Positions 1-11,299 are shown, counted from the stretch's first letter. The stretch is 50,988 nt of DNA from Branchiostoma floridae (GCF_000003815.2 NC_049988.1:20711176-20762163), one strand, 5' to 3'. Notes: generated from the sequence alone by a model not told the origin. Translations and numbers: made by a program.

Positions 1-3000
1 TCTGGTAGGCCCTCACCATCTATCCCAAGCCTAACGAAAAGATGTGGCTCATTTAGAGAACTATGTGATACAAATCAAGATGCATACATATAATATATAT
101 AATAACATAATCATCTTCGCCGTTTATATACTGTAAATGCAGAAACTTTCGCGGTGGTTTAATATTCGCGAAAATTTTTCCATGGCATTAAGAAACTACA
201 GTGCATGGTGTAGCATGGTGCTACCGCGAACGTAAAATTACCGCGAAAAGTCCTACCGCGAAATTAAATCCCCCCGAACTTAAATGTATTTAACACTAAC
301 AGTATTACATACATACATGTTTACTATAGAACGCATTGCCTACAGAACACACACATTGGAGAAATGTGTAACTTACCTCTGAGCCATACCCCCATCTGTC
401 AAATCAGGTCTTGCTCCGAGCTCAATCAGTCGCCGAACTGTGTCGATATTGTTACTGTAAGCGGCAGCCATGAGTGGAGTGTTCTGGCAGCTGTCCAGTA
501 CGTCCAAAGTTGCTCCATGTTGCACCAACAGTTCTGCCGCTTCTGTCTTCCCTGCGTTGGATTTGAGACAAAAGAAATACAGATAAAACAAACTAACGTT
601 GAATGCCTGAAATATATGTATATAAGCTACCTGTATGTAAAAGAACGTGCAAACAGTGCACGTCAAACATGGTGGAAGACGAAACACATTTTATGTCAAA
701 CTGCTCTTTCTACGATCACGAAAGACAAGAGTCGTTTGAAGAGGCCACCAAATTCCATCCAAACTTCTCAACATTCACCAACAAAAAGAAAACAATTCTC
801 CTTCTAACTTAACAAAATCCACACATAATAGAGGGTCTGCATGCTCTTTTCCGTAAGGCGTAGGCAGGCCTTTTTAATTCCCGTAATTCGTAGGGTAAGC
901 TATTTTATTTCACGTAATTCGTAGTGAGGATGGAAAATTTACCGTAAAGCGTAGCCAGTGTATTTCACGTCAGGCGTAATCTAGCCTAAAAATTTCACGT
1001 AAAGCGTAATTAAGCCTAAAAATTACCCGTAAATCGTAGCCTGGCCTCCCAAATTTCGTAAGTCGAAACGTAGTCTACCAGTAAATTTAGTCCTTCAAAA
1101 CACAGGAAATTGCGTTTCAGAGGATCAAGATTTCAAAATTTCGCCGGACCTCACTTGCGACTCCTTTCACCTTCGGTCATCGACATGGTAAAAATATGGT
1201 ATATACCCTCAAAAATCTTCTTTTTTTGCAAATAGAAATGTCATTGAAGTTAGCTTAGTCTGCCAGCAAAATTTGCCCATCAGAATGCAGGAAATATCAT
1301 TTTAGAGGGTCAAAATTTCCATGGTCCTCCTTGTGCCGCCTCGCGCCTTTGGAACTCGAAAATTCTGAAAATATGTTGGGGATGTGTGTCAACCTCAAAG
1401 ATCTGTTTGCTAATAGAAATTTGCCCATCAAAATGCACAAAATATCGTTTTATAGAGGGTCAACATTTCAAAATTTAGCCGGATCTCCTTTGCCACTCTA
1501 TTCACCTTCGGTCATCGACTTCGTAAAAATATGTATCATGGCTGGGGGATGTGACGTGTCAACCTCAAACACATTTTTTACTGATAGAAATGTAATTTCA
1601 CTTAGTTTTCTATAATAGCCAAAAAAAATTGGCGTTTCAGGGGGGCAGGATTTAAAAATTTTCCCGGACTTTCCTTCGGCGCTCGACGTGGCAAAAATAA
1701 GTTGGCTGGCGTCACCCTCATAAGCTTACGCTGAACCCCTGGGACTCTTTAATTACTAGTAGATATGCCATTTAACTTAGCTTTGTTTGCCAGCGAAAAT
1801 TTCCCTTCAAAATGCAGGGAATAGTGTTTCGGGGAGTCAAAATTTCAATCTTTCTTGCGGAGCACGCCCCCGCCTCTGTCGAGTGTTGCCAGCCTTCCAG
1901 AATTTAGCGTAAACCGTTGTCAGCCTGTCTGAATTTAGCGTAAAACGTTGCCTGCCTTCGTGAATTTAACGTAAAGCGTTGTCGACCGTCCTGAATTTAG
2001 CGTATAGCGTTGTCAGGACCCCCATGCAGACCCTCATAATAGAAAAGGTGGGATCTTTCGTCTTCCACTGTCTTCGAAAAAGGAGTCGAACCCAATAACC
2101 CTGGACCTAGAGTTAACTTTTACTAGTTTTAGATTAGAGTAGACACCTTTCATATTGTTTTTTACTTTGTCTGAATCTCCCATGTTACCTGCAATTAGCC
2201 TACGGGCAAGAATTTGCAATAAACATTATTATATAATACAATAGAAGTTAAAGCAATGCTTTTTTTTAATTTTCTTTTTGTTCCGGGTGATATGCAATGT
2301 GTATACTAGTCATAATACACGTGTTTTGAATTAGCCTACCTTTGTGTGCTGCTAGATGAAGGAGAGTATATCCACCCGGCAGTCTCTTCATAAAAGACGC
2401 CCCCTTGCGGAGCAGCAGCCTCATGATGTCTAAAGATTTCTCTAAATGCCCATCGCGGAGGGCGATGTACAACGCTGTGCCAGTCCCTATGGTCTCACTC
2501 TTGTGCAGCTCGAACTCAATGTCAGCTCCTGTGCATTGACGGTGCATAGTTCAGCATACCAGTGCTTAACGTCGGCTTACCTTTATTCGTGGGGTAACCT
2601 ATATCCATTGTTCGTAAAAACAGGGTATCTAGTCGACGGATATCGACTGCAAACTGCAACATTTTCAAAATATTCTAAAATAAAGCACAGTCCTTCGACT
2701 TGGTGTTCCTAATTATAAATACCCTGTCTTTATAATCGACGGACATAGGTTATCCCACGGATAAAAGTGAACAAGCGTTATATTAAAACGAGAATTGCAC
2801 AAACGAGATTTTATAACGTTGATATGATTTTGAATTGAAGCGAAATAAAAGTACATTGTAGTTGAAAGAAATCACATTACAAAGTAATGTTTCTAATACC
2901 AAAAGCACGCGCTTGTAATATTACAATAGTTTTTTTCTCTTTTTTTGTGTGTAATCTTATGGAACTCAAACGCTTTGCCTTGACATCTAAGCGCAACAAC

Positions 3001-4775
3001 ATCAATCACTGTGTTTAAAACAATCTATACAAGATGATAACACATTGTTTGAACTGTTATCATTATATATCACATTGGTATGCAAAATTCATTATCATTT
3101 CATTCTGTTCAATTTGTCCAGTCACATTACGTTAATGTTACATCCTTCAGTTACTTAGTTTGTATCAAGATGTTACGTACACATACTTGTTATAGCTAAT
3201 TATTAATTGGAACTTTAATTGTTTCTTATTTTTGTATCTTTGGTTTAATTTGAAGTGTTATGTCTGATACATTGTGTATATCTTGCAAGTGGTACATTGT
3301 ATGGTTCATTCCTGACTCCTGGTGAAATAGTTCAAATAAATGTCTTATATGTATTATGTATTATGTAAATCCATTAGGGCTTAATCTTCAGGCAGATCTA
3401 CCGGTGGCATATAGATAGTATTATAACCTGGCAAAGGAGTTTAGCCGGCCAGGGGGTGTACATTAGCCACTGGGTGGTCAATGTACACCCCTTGGCCGGC
3501 TACACTCCTTTGCCAGGCTTTGATACAATCTTATGCCACATAGGGTCAAATAGTGCACTGTACTGCACTTTGTTTGCAAATTATTTTGATTTACATTGAA
3601 TACCCGCCTGTTTCCCTAAAGCCTCTTTTCAAATCTAAGCCCAAAAGAAAACGTTTTTACTGTGCTCCCGTTGTGAACTTAATTATCTAACCAACACTTG
3701 TATAGCAAAAATAACATTTCCATTATTGATATGTTAGAAAAATGTTATTCATATCCTACAAAAGAACAATGGGGGTAAAACATACAATCAAGGAAGTCTT
3801 TCTAACCTCCTTGATACAATCAAGTACTGTGCACCGATGTTATTTATTCACTGGTTGTCCTGGATACTCAATGCGGAATATTCATAAAGTCGGTGGAGAT
3901 ATTGTTCACTGTCCAGACAACGATTTGACTCGGTTCATTAGAGGATGAATTTGTTGGAGATAACAGCACAAACGACTAAAGGATTTGTGGGCCTGAATTC
4001 CACTGATTCTCCTTATTTTACTAAAGCTAAGGCACATTACCCGTCGTACGTGCAAATAGTCGTGCTGTCTATGTACCAAAATGTGGGCAATCTTTTGGGA
4101 TCTGTACGTGGTAAGTAAGTACCGCCTCCGTATGAAATCGTAGGGAATCACCGTAAAACTTTATGTGCAGGCAAAACTTTGTGTGCTATCGGGCTGCGGA
4201 TTCGCTGCGGCGACGGGCGACGCGCTTGCCGTGTACAGCCTGAACGTTTTCAGAAATAGGTGGCGGACGTGGCCTCCCAAAAACCGTACGGACAAATTGC
4301 ACTTACGGTGGGTTGTGCCCTTAGCTTAAGTTGTATTTTTCTTCAGCAAGCGAAGCTGCACAATCCCCCGCTCACGGTCTAACTGATTGGGCATCCTCTC
4401 TAGAGGGAGGGCTGCTATAACAACTAGTATTCAGACAAGCAAGTGCAGGATACTGCTGTTAGGGTTGGGAACAAAAAGAACGTCCTTGCAAAAGTAAGTC
4501 GTATTCAACTCGCACAAACACACGGCTGCACGGTTTTCTTAGAACCAATGAGGGTGTATTTTCCTAACACATCCTGTACTAGTTTACTAAGTTCGACTAA
4601 TTCAACCTCCTTGGTTCGACGCCTGGTTGTATGACTTGAGTCTACAATAATAAAGAAATTGAATCACGTGCTTACCAGCTTTTAACGCTGCTTTAACACG
4701 TTGAATGGAGCCCGTCTGAGCAGCAAGCAATAGTTTTTCACTCTCACTATAACTGTTTACAGACACAGACGCCAT
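1..4775 (-). CDS. Ankyrin-repeat/MYND protein, gene 1 (5' part; runs off left edge)
   Basis: Spliced minus-strand gene: exon 1 4676-4775 (ATG at 4773-4775), exon 2 2340-2528, exon 3 377-551, exon 4 from 30 leftwards. All joins keep frame (phases 1, 1, 2), and each exon has a GT donor and AG acceptor. Exon 1 opens MASVSVNSYSESEKLLLAAQ. Exons 2 and 3 carry ankyrin repeats, seen in motifs such as GYTLLHLAAHKGKTEAAELL and [20 protein letters not shown]. Exon 4 starts with (R)LGIDGEG, matching exon 4 of gene 2, so a MYND finger probably follows outside the window. Ankyrin repeats bind protein partners, and MYND fingers usually bind short proline-rich peptides; the partners here are unknown. Introns hold several transposons (831-2035, 2568-2780, 3405-3538, 4026-4325). 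It is clearly a paralogue of the gene at 8063-11016. Confidence 0.85.
129..304. mobile_element. MITE with TACTGTAAATGC ends, copy 1
   Basis: It starts TACTGTAAATGCAGAAACTT and ends with a decayed inverse end (TAAATGTATTTA, an 8-bp insertion, then AGTA). The interior is rich in TCGCGG/CCGCGAA words, also in inverted orientation. A better-preserved copy is at 37631-37930. TA ends suggest a Tc1/mariner-type target, which is inferred. Confidence 0.65.
831..2035. mobile_element. 1.2-kb non-autonomous DNA transposon, 13-bp TIR, 6-bp TSD
   Basis: The ends are perfect 13-bp inverted repeats, GAGGGTCTGCATG at 831 and CATGCAGACCCTC ending at 2035. The element is flanked by the direct duplication ATAATA (825-830 and 2036-2041). 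Near the left end (about 850-1075) and right end (about 1890-2015) are arrays of a CGTAAAGCGT-like motif; the middle holds about four degenerate units of roughly 165 bp. No transposase frame is present. It sits in intron 2 of gene 1. Shorter relatives lie at 10177-10374 and probably 36394-36981. The superfamily is not assigned. Confidence 0.8.
2568..2780. mobile_element. Palindromic MITE (AACGCTAGTTCACC family), copy a
   Basis: A 213-bp near-palindrome whose arms read approximately AAC-GTTCACCTTTATCCG and GGTAACCTATATCCGTTGTT. Three more copies are at 31799-32014, 33819-34033 and 42558-42776. There is no coding capacity. It lies in intron 1 of gene 1, only 39 bp upstream of the exon 2 acceptor. 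Confidence 0.75.
3405..3538. mobile_element. Foldback element with 38-bp core arms
   Basis: The arms at 3427-3464 and 3479-3516 are inverse complements at about 36 of 38 positions (core CTGGCAAAGGAGT...GCCGGCC), around a short loop. Weaker pairing continues outwards to the GGCATA/TATGCC ends. A single, diverged arm is recognisable at 11174-11245 near gene 2. Confidence 0.7.
4026..4325. mobile_element. 300-bp MITE (CTAAGGGCACAACCC family), copy 1
   Basis: The inverted ends resemble TAAGGGCACAACCCGCCGTA. The interior is shared with 14431-14706, including the words GGCGGACGTGGCCTCCCAAA and GCAGGCAAAACTTTGTGTG. The matching intron of gene 2 (about 10455-10500) continues past the insertion point without it, so this copy probably arrived after the gene duplicated. 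Confidence 0.7.
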
Positions 4776-4857
4776 TTCACCAGGACCGATGTTGCTGACA
4801 CCTTCCGCGCGCTGTATGAAGAGTATAAACCAAAGAATCATGGGAAGAAGTTGACTA

Positions 4858-4867
4858 GTCACGTGAG
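4858..4867 (-). promoter_or_regulatory. E-box/CLEAR-like GTCACGTGAG upstream of gene 1
   Basis: GTCACGTGAG lies 83 bp before the gene 1 ATG. The same ten bases occur 81 bp before the gene 2 ATG inside a longer conserved 5' flank. CACGTG is the binding core of bHLH-ZIP factors (USF, MITF/TFE). Recent shared ancestry alone could explain the conservation, so promoter function is inferred. Confidence 0.35.
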
Positions 4868-5263
4868 CTATTGTTTTGACACGCTATTGCCCCATGGGTA
4901 AAATTGTCCCACAATGGGAACGTAAAGTTTTCGAATAGAATAATGTTTTCTACATGTATTTGTACAGCTTTTTCAAGATGATTATTTTCTATACAACGCA
5001 CACCAAGTGTTGTCTTTAGTGATTGGTGTACAAATATGCGAAGATACCATTCGTTCACAGGGGCGTTTGCTTCTTGCCTTTGGTTGCTAATTATATGGAC
5101 CTCTTTAGCTACAAGCAGAGGCTAGACTCAGGTTTGGCTTTTGACGTATTCTGTGCGTACTTCATTTAATGGATTATTATTTCTTCAATGTAGCAGGACA
5201 CGGTATTTCTAAGAAGTGCTCTAGACTAGGTTCCTTGAACATCGGCGCCCTTGCTCTGTCAAA

Positions 5264-5557
5264 TCGTTTGAGGTGTCGCAACATATACACATAGAGTCTC
5301 CGGGCCATTCCATTTCGTTGGACAAAGTCAAAATCCTAGACTCAGAACAGGATTTCCTCGCGCGAGGACTGAAGGAGGCAGTGTGCATTAGAGTCCACCG
5401 GCCCACACCCAACAGAGACGGGGGCGACATAGACTTTCTCATACCTATGACCCCTTCCGGTAAAAGTGGTGTGTTCCTGACGTCACTGCTGGAGATAGAG
5501 AGGGTCATTTTTTGTGAACAAGGTCGACGGAGATTGACCGAAAATTTAGAAGGGTAA
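5264..5557 (+). pseudogene. Retrotransposon endonuclease C-terminal fragment (GIY-YIG/Penelope-like)
   Basis: An open frame of about 95 codons contains SQHIHIESPGHSISLDKVKI, then ILDSEQDFLARGLKEA and a PTPNRDGG motif. This matches the usual H...W/D..ILD-E...R..KEA..I....P.LNRDGG layout at the C-terminal end of the endonuclease domain in Penelope-like and related retroelements. Reverse transcriptase and the catalytic GIY-YIG core are absent, so this is a dead fragment. The assignment rests on recognising the motif. The nearest genes are the promoter side of gene 1 and, downstream, a repeat starting at 5567. Confidence 0.55.
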
Positions 5558-5566
5558 GTCCCTATA

Positions 5567-6632
5567 TATACCTCCATTTTTTCATGGAGGTATAGTTTTG
5601 AGTGTGTCTGTCTGTCTGTGTGTGTGTGTCTGTGTGTCCGCATATTGTGGTCAGCATAACTTGAGAACCTCTTGATGGACTACGATGATATTTGGTATGT
5701 GGGTAGGGGTTGGGAAGGCGATGATCAAGGTCAATTTTGGGCCCCCTGGTGTGTGACCTTGGTACTGCAGCGCAACTTCCGGTTTTGCTATCTCGGTGTT
5801 CTTAACATGCTATGGTCAAGATTTTTGAGTATTAGATAGCTCTCGTGCTCAGGAAAAAATGGCATAAATTTGGGCCCCCTAGCGTGTAGTTTTGGGATAG
5901 CAGGGGCATATTTGTCAAAAACTTCTGACGAGGATAACTCAAGAAGGGAACAACGGATTTTCATGATTTTTGGTATGTAGGTACCTTAGACAATGTTGTA
6001 CAAGATAAAAATACTAATTATGCAAAATAGGAGTACATTTGCATAATTAATGAGAATATTCTATCATAGCAGTTTTTTTCAATGTATCTCTTGTCCCGTA
6101 CGTGATATGGTCGTGACATTTGGGTGGTAGATAGCTTTTAGCGTAATGACAAAGTGGGGCAAGTTTCAGTCCCCTAACATTCAATTGTGGAACTGCAGGG
6201 GCGTTTTTGTCAAGACATTCCAAAGAGGATAACTGCAGAAAGGAACGACGGGTTGCCTGCATTTTAGGCATGCAGATAGCTTAGGCAAAGATGTTCATAA
6301 TGATATACATTTTATGCAAATGATGACTGAATTTGCATAATTAATGAGGAAATTGTACAGTTTTCTTGTTTTCAATAACTGGACCTCAATACATGTAACA
6401 CATGTTAATTATGATAGGTGGAATATAAGCAGATACCAAATATGGTAATGAGGAACATATTTGCATAATTTATGTAAAAATTGCAAAACCTCTCTATGAT
6501 TAATGATGGGAATTTTATAATTGTGACATGTGTACGTTAGTCAATGATTAACAACACCATGCATACATTATGTTAATGTCTTAGTCAAGTGCATGAAATT
6601 TACGAAAGCTTTAAATTTTCATGGAGGTATGA
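5567..6632. repeat. 1.07-kb dispersed repeat with internal degenerate units
   Basis: It begins with a small hairpin (ACCTCCAT...ATGGAGGT), followed by a TG/TCTG-rich run, and ends with another TTTTCATGGAGGTAT at 6617-6630. Inside are at least two diverged units of about 285 bp, each with AGGGGC, GAGGATAACT and TTTGCATAATTAATGAG words, plus a third, shorter one. No coding frame was seen. It is likely a non-autonomous element of unassigned class. Confidence 0.6.
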
Positions 6633-8062
6633 GGTCGCCGAACTCTAGTTTAATTCAGTGTTGGAACTAAAATGTTAGCATTTTTTTCTATAGTGTATTC
6701 TACCAACACAGATGAACTTTCATGCTAAGTTCTCGAGGTGTTTGCAGCATTAATGTTCTTACAGCGATGTCATAGATGAAAACTGACTGATTAATAAAGC
6801 CGTTGTCATTAAATTGGGAGGACAACTTGTAAAGCTGTTGATACACCTGTTTTGTCCTCCCTTCCACTTTTTTTGCATGTGGTAAATTCAAATAAAGAAA
6901 TAAAGAAATAAAGAAATCGCTCTTTGAAATGATGCTAAACTTGTGAGAATACATTGGTGTATTGGTGTATTAAGTACACATGCATCGAAAGAAGCATTCA
7001 ATCTATCAATAAACGTGTTCGTTTTTCTTCTTGTTTCTTCTGTTTACCTGGAATACTAGCTATATACACTTATTTTTGTACATCCACGCTGCCCTGCACA
7101 AATTATCACAGTCTCATCGCAACTTAACGGTCAGTTCAGTTAAAGTTTATTAGGTGAAAAAATATTCAGCGATAATGAAAAGACAATCGTGACAACCATA
7201 CAGTGACACTGATCTAACAACAGGTAAGATAGAAAATATGGTAACTGCAAAGTGTCATTGCAAAAATCTCAATTTCCATGTTACATTTTAACTTACTAAC
7301 TTGAAATGTCTTCTACATGATAAACCAAATTAAGTAAGGTCATATAAAACCGCTTGGCATTTAGACAGAATTCGTATGTCAAAAAACATCAAAGCTTTGC
7401 AACATTATTTTTTTATACACAGACAATACGCCAGTATCATAGCCCATAGTGAGAAATAGATAAATGCTAAGGTTTGCTAACGAGCATACCACTTCTTATT
7501 TGATACTACAATATTAAAAAGGCAGAAATTTTGAAGGTACAATGTATGGCAACTTACAGTATAACTATAGGCATTTCTAATACCTATCAACTCAAAAAAG
7601 AACTAATCTAATGTATGGACAGCAGGAACGGCAATTCGACTTATATGTTAGGAATTGACCCCCCCCCCCCTCTTTGACCCCCCCAAACTCAATTACTCAG
7701 AACGTTAGAATGTGGTCTGGCAAGTTCTATTGTAGAAGAAAAAAGTCTACCAGAATATTAAATTTGTTGAGATAATGAGACCAATTAGCGGCCCCTTTAG
7801 ATAGTCCTTGTACGGGGCCGACACCTGTGCTAGGCGCCGAAGTGCAAAGTTGGCCATATCTCAGGAACCATTTGGAATTCTGTTCTAAAACTTAGTACGG
7901 TTGTACTATATCTTGACTAGTTTTATTGTATGAGTGGAAAGAAATCCAAGGTCAAGTTGGTTCAAAGTCATCATCCAAAATGTGTAGTATATGTAGTATA
8001 TATGTGGTATGCACGTAGTCTGGTAGCAACATAACCAGGTTATAGGAGGTCTCTGGTCCCAC
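6633..8062. other. Intergenic region between genes 1 and 2, no gene seen
   Basis: The region is AT-rich. An AAATAAAG microsatellite at about 6892-6915 may be a retroposon tail. The stretches from about 7020-7280 and 7890-8062 resemble the 3' flank of gene 3 (about 14380-14930 and 15220-15368), so the family duplicated together with downstream DNA. A C-rich run lies at 7659-7687. Confidence 0.6.
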
Positions 8063-11016
8063 TCAGGAGTACACGTCATGCCCACAGCACTTCTTGTGTC
8101 CGACAGACCAGTGTTGTTTCTGACAGTCACGGCTGCAGTAGCGGGTCATTTTGCACCCGGCACACAGCTTCAGGGTTTTCCTGTAGAAGATGTAAAAGAG
8201 GCTATTCAGTTGAATTCTCACACTTTTTTTCTTTTAGGCTTAAAAACTTCAGATGGGAGCATACTTTCCTTATGTCGATAACAACGCCTCTACATAGGAC
8301 AATATATGTTCGTCTTCTCAGAAAAAAATGGAGCTGGAATATTTTAGTGAAGGAACCGTCATCAACAAAACCTACCTGTAGCCTGGTTTGCCACATTGGG
8401 GGTTGCAGCATCTCAACAGCTTGGACTTCCTCGCCTCTTGTATCAGCCTTATAATCTCGCGACATCTATAGTCTGGCCTCTTGACTCTGCCATCTAGCCC
8501 AAGCCTAGAAGAACCATGTGGCCCATTTAGGGAACTATGCAGTATATAAACATACACAGTTTACACACATATGATATATATATATTAGTATATTATCATC
8601 ATCATTATCATCACCATCTTCGCCGTTCTCTCTATATCTATATTCTTTAGACATATATGCATATTACATGTACATGTGGCACGACCTATAAAGCATACAG
8701 TGTCACACACAAAACACAAGCCGACGAATCAGCCCAGCTGTATCTGAAAGTTTCTCTACTATGATATCAAAGAAATGATGTTTAATTTCAATCACTGAAT
8801 CCATAAACTGAACGATGTATCACTTGCCTCACCACAGCAATATACCCGTCGGTCAAATCAGGATTTGCACCAAGCTCAATCAGTCGCCGAACTGTGTCCA
8901 CATGGTTGTTGCCAGCGGCAGCCATGAGTGGAGTGTTCTTGGAGCCGTCTCGTGTGTCTAACGTTGCACCATGCTGCACCAGCAAGTCCACCACTTCTGT
9001 CTTTCCTGGTTTGGATTTGCGACACAAGGAATATATAAAGCAAACCTTGCCTTCCACAAAGCAATATGAAATGCAAATGCATGAAGTGATTATGAAAATA
9101 TGTTTTGAATGGACCTTACCTTCGGATGCTGCGACATGGAGTAGAGAGAATTCGCCCATGACTTTCTTCGCCACCGACGCCCCCTCGCGGAGCAGCAGTC
9201 TCACTACATCTACATGTCCCCTTGCGATAGCGATGGCCAGTGCTGTGCCACTGCGTGCGAACCCGCACCCTCGCCCCTCAAAGTCAATGTCAGCACCTGC
9301 GTTTGTTGATCCACAATCATAGTTTATTAATCATAGTATAGTAAACCAGAATTGCGCAAGCGAGATTTCATGTCGTTGATATGGCTTTGAAAGGAAGCGA
9401 AATGATAGTACAAAATAGTTAAAACACAATCACATATGTTGCTAGCAACAATGGAGCAGACACAAACTGTTCCATCCGTCAGTTTTACTGTTCTGATTAA
9501 TTATAAATTAATCAGCTTTGGAGGTTGAATTGGTACGCTTTGGGGGTTGAATTGGTAAAAAAAAAACAAGCAGTACAATGGTTAAAATATACATTTTGTA
9601 GTGCCCAATACAAAGAGACTTGGACAAATATCATGGCCAGCCAATTTCTGAGTGAGAATTCAGGGGATAGTTGTCATTGCTTGCACCAATGAGTGCTTGC
9701 ACAACTATAGATCCAAGCATAAAGCGNNNNNNNNNNNNNNNNNNNNNNNNNNNNNNNNNNNNNNNNNNNNNNNNNNNNNNNNNNNNNNNNNNNNNNNNNN
9801 NNNNNNNNNNNNNNNNNNNNNNNNNNCAAATCGTGGTTCATTGTGCGCAAATACCGATACGTTTGATTGAGATATCAAAGTCCGTCTGTTGCTCCAAAGC
9901 TCTCTGTTCAAGCAAGGAGCTCTGATATAAACATTTATCGCCTAGAGAAAACAATTTACAGCATTCCTGCTGTGAACTAAATTATGAAACCAGCACGTGT
10001 ATGATAACACAAACAACACTATCAAAATGTAACGACGAAAAAAACACAATGGGAGAAAAACATACAAACACGTATTGTGTGTTGTGCACAAATGCTAGTA
10101 CAATATTGTAACAGTTCCATTGGCCGGCGTGGTGGGGTACTCAGTGGGGACTTTGAGTCGCAGATGTTATTAACTTGAGCGCCTGCATGGGGGGGGGGGC
10201 GCTTTACGCTGAATTCAGAAGAACGTATTACGCTAAAATCAAGGAAGGCAATGACGCAAAAATTTGGTCACATCGCTACAAAACATTTCAATAGAACGGC
10301 TTTCCCTGCGAAGTATGGGTAATCAAAATACTATTAGGCTACCTATGCCTTTGGAAAAGAGCATGCAGGCCCTCAAACTTTACAGACGTGTACAGACAAT
10401 TAAATTGACACAGTTCATGGTAACTTTGTTGGAGATACAAACGGCCACTAATTCTCCCTATTTCACTAAATTCTACTATTCAGCCAACGTACTCATACAA
10501 ACTTGGTAAAATGTGCCCATGAGCGATTGGAAACATGCGTAAACAACAATAATTGTGAGCCGGCAAGTGAAAATTTCTCGCCTGACGAAAAGACCAGAGG
10601 ACGAGTGGGCTACAGGACGAAAAATCTTCTAATCGTAGCTACACAATCTCTCGCTCACTGTGGAACAGATTGGGCCTCCTCCCTATATACCCTTAGTATA
10701 GAGGGTGCAGCTGGAAGCCTGATTTACTAGGAAACAGATGAGTCGTATCGTCTTCAACCTATTTGAGCACGTAAACGCACGACTCCAGTCATTGGAACCA
10801 ATCGCATAGAGGTTGTATTCCCCTTGTTACCAACATTCCGCCTGGTTGAAGTTGTATGACAGACGTGAGTCTAAAGGAAAGAAATTCAATTATGTGCTTA
10901 CCAGCTTCCAAAGCCATTTCAACGGTCCGAAGTTTGCCACTGTCAGCACCAGCCAACAGAATTGGACCGGCACTGGCACAATGATAGTTTTCTGCAGGTA
11001 CACATACAGACGCCAT
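8063..11016 (-). CDS. Ankyrin-repeat/MYND zinc-finger protein, gene 2 (complete)
   Basis: Five minus-strand exons: 10902-11016 (ATG at 11014-11016), 9120-9296, 8828-9005, 8376-8504 and 8063-8180 (TGA at 8063-8065). They total 717 nt, giving 238 residues with all frames matching. Residues about 10-165 are ankyrin repeats ([20 protein letters not shown] and [20 protein letters not shown]). The C-terminus is a MYND finger: [20 protein letters not shown], then [20 protein letters not shown] and KKCC, with C-x4-C, C-x2-C, YC-x3-C and H-x3-C spacing. Ankyrin and MYND modules bind proteins, so a scaffold or adaptor role is likely; no enzymatic domain is seen. Intron 3 appears to use a GC donor (GAG/GCAAGT). 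Intron 1 contains a 100-N gap and a small transposon (10177-10374). Confidence 0.9.
8577..8633. repeat. AT-rich and ATC microsatellite in intron 3 of gene 2
   Basis: TATATATATATTAG is followed by interrupted ATC/ATT triplets. The same tract occurs in gene 3 (about 15862-15907) and again at 15048-15093. Confidence 0.5.
9727..9826. other. Assembly gap (100 N)
   Basis: Exactly 100 N, the usual placeholder for unknown length. It lies in intron 1 of gene 2. Confidence 0.99.
10177..10374. mobile_element. Short deletion derivative of the GAGGGTCTGCATG transposon
   Basis: The ends GAGCGCCTGCATG and CATGCAGGCCCTC are inverted repeats (12 of 13). Near the left end are CGCTTTACGCT-like motifs, the inverse of those near the right end of 831-2035. 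The flanks TAACTT (10171-10176) and AAACTT (10375-10380) fit a 6-bp target duplication with one change. It lies in intron 1 of gene 2. Confidence 0.65.
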
Positions 11017-11096
11017 CTCGCTATGACCAATGTTATCGACAACTTCCCCACGCGCTATACGTATGAGTTTGAACATGGGAAGAAGTTGTCTGGCCA

Positions 11097-11106
11097 GTCA
11101 CGTGAG
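11097..11106 (-). promoter_or_regulatory. E-box/CLEAR-like GTCACGTGAG upstream of gene 2
   Basis: It is identical to the box 83 bp upstream of gene 1 and lies 81 bp before the gene 2 ATG. The adjoining GAGCTATTGT block and the GGGAAGAAGTTG block are also shared with gene 1. Confidence 0.35.
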
Positions 11107-11173
11107 CTATTGTCTTGCCACCCTATTGCCACATGGGTAGCTATTCTACACCATGGGTAGAACGTAATCTCCA

Positions 11174-11245
11174 AGCAGATCTTGCGGTGACAAAAGATAG
11201 TATTATAAGTTTGGGAAAGAGTTTAGCCGGTAGAGGAGTTTCATT
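11174..11245. repeat. Single arm of the foldback element
   Basis: It resembles 3391-3450 (shared GATAGTATTATAA and GAGTTTAGCCGG words), but the opposite arm is not evident. It is probably a truncated or half-deleted copy. Confidence 0.45.
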
Positions 11246-11299
11246 GTCCACCATTGTTCATTATATTAAAATACCTTTATTGTACATTCATGCCTCGAC

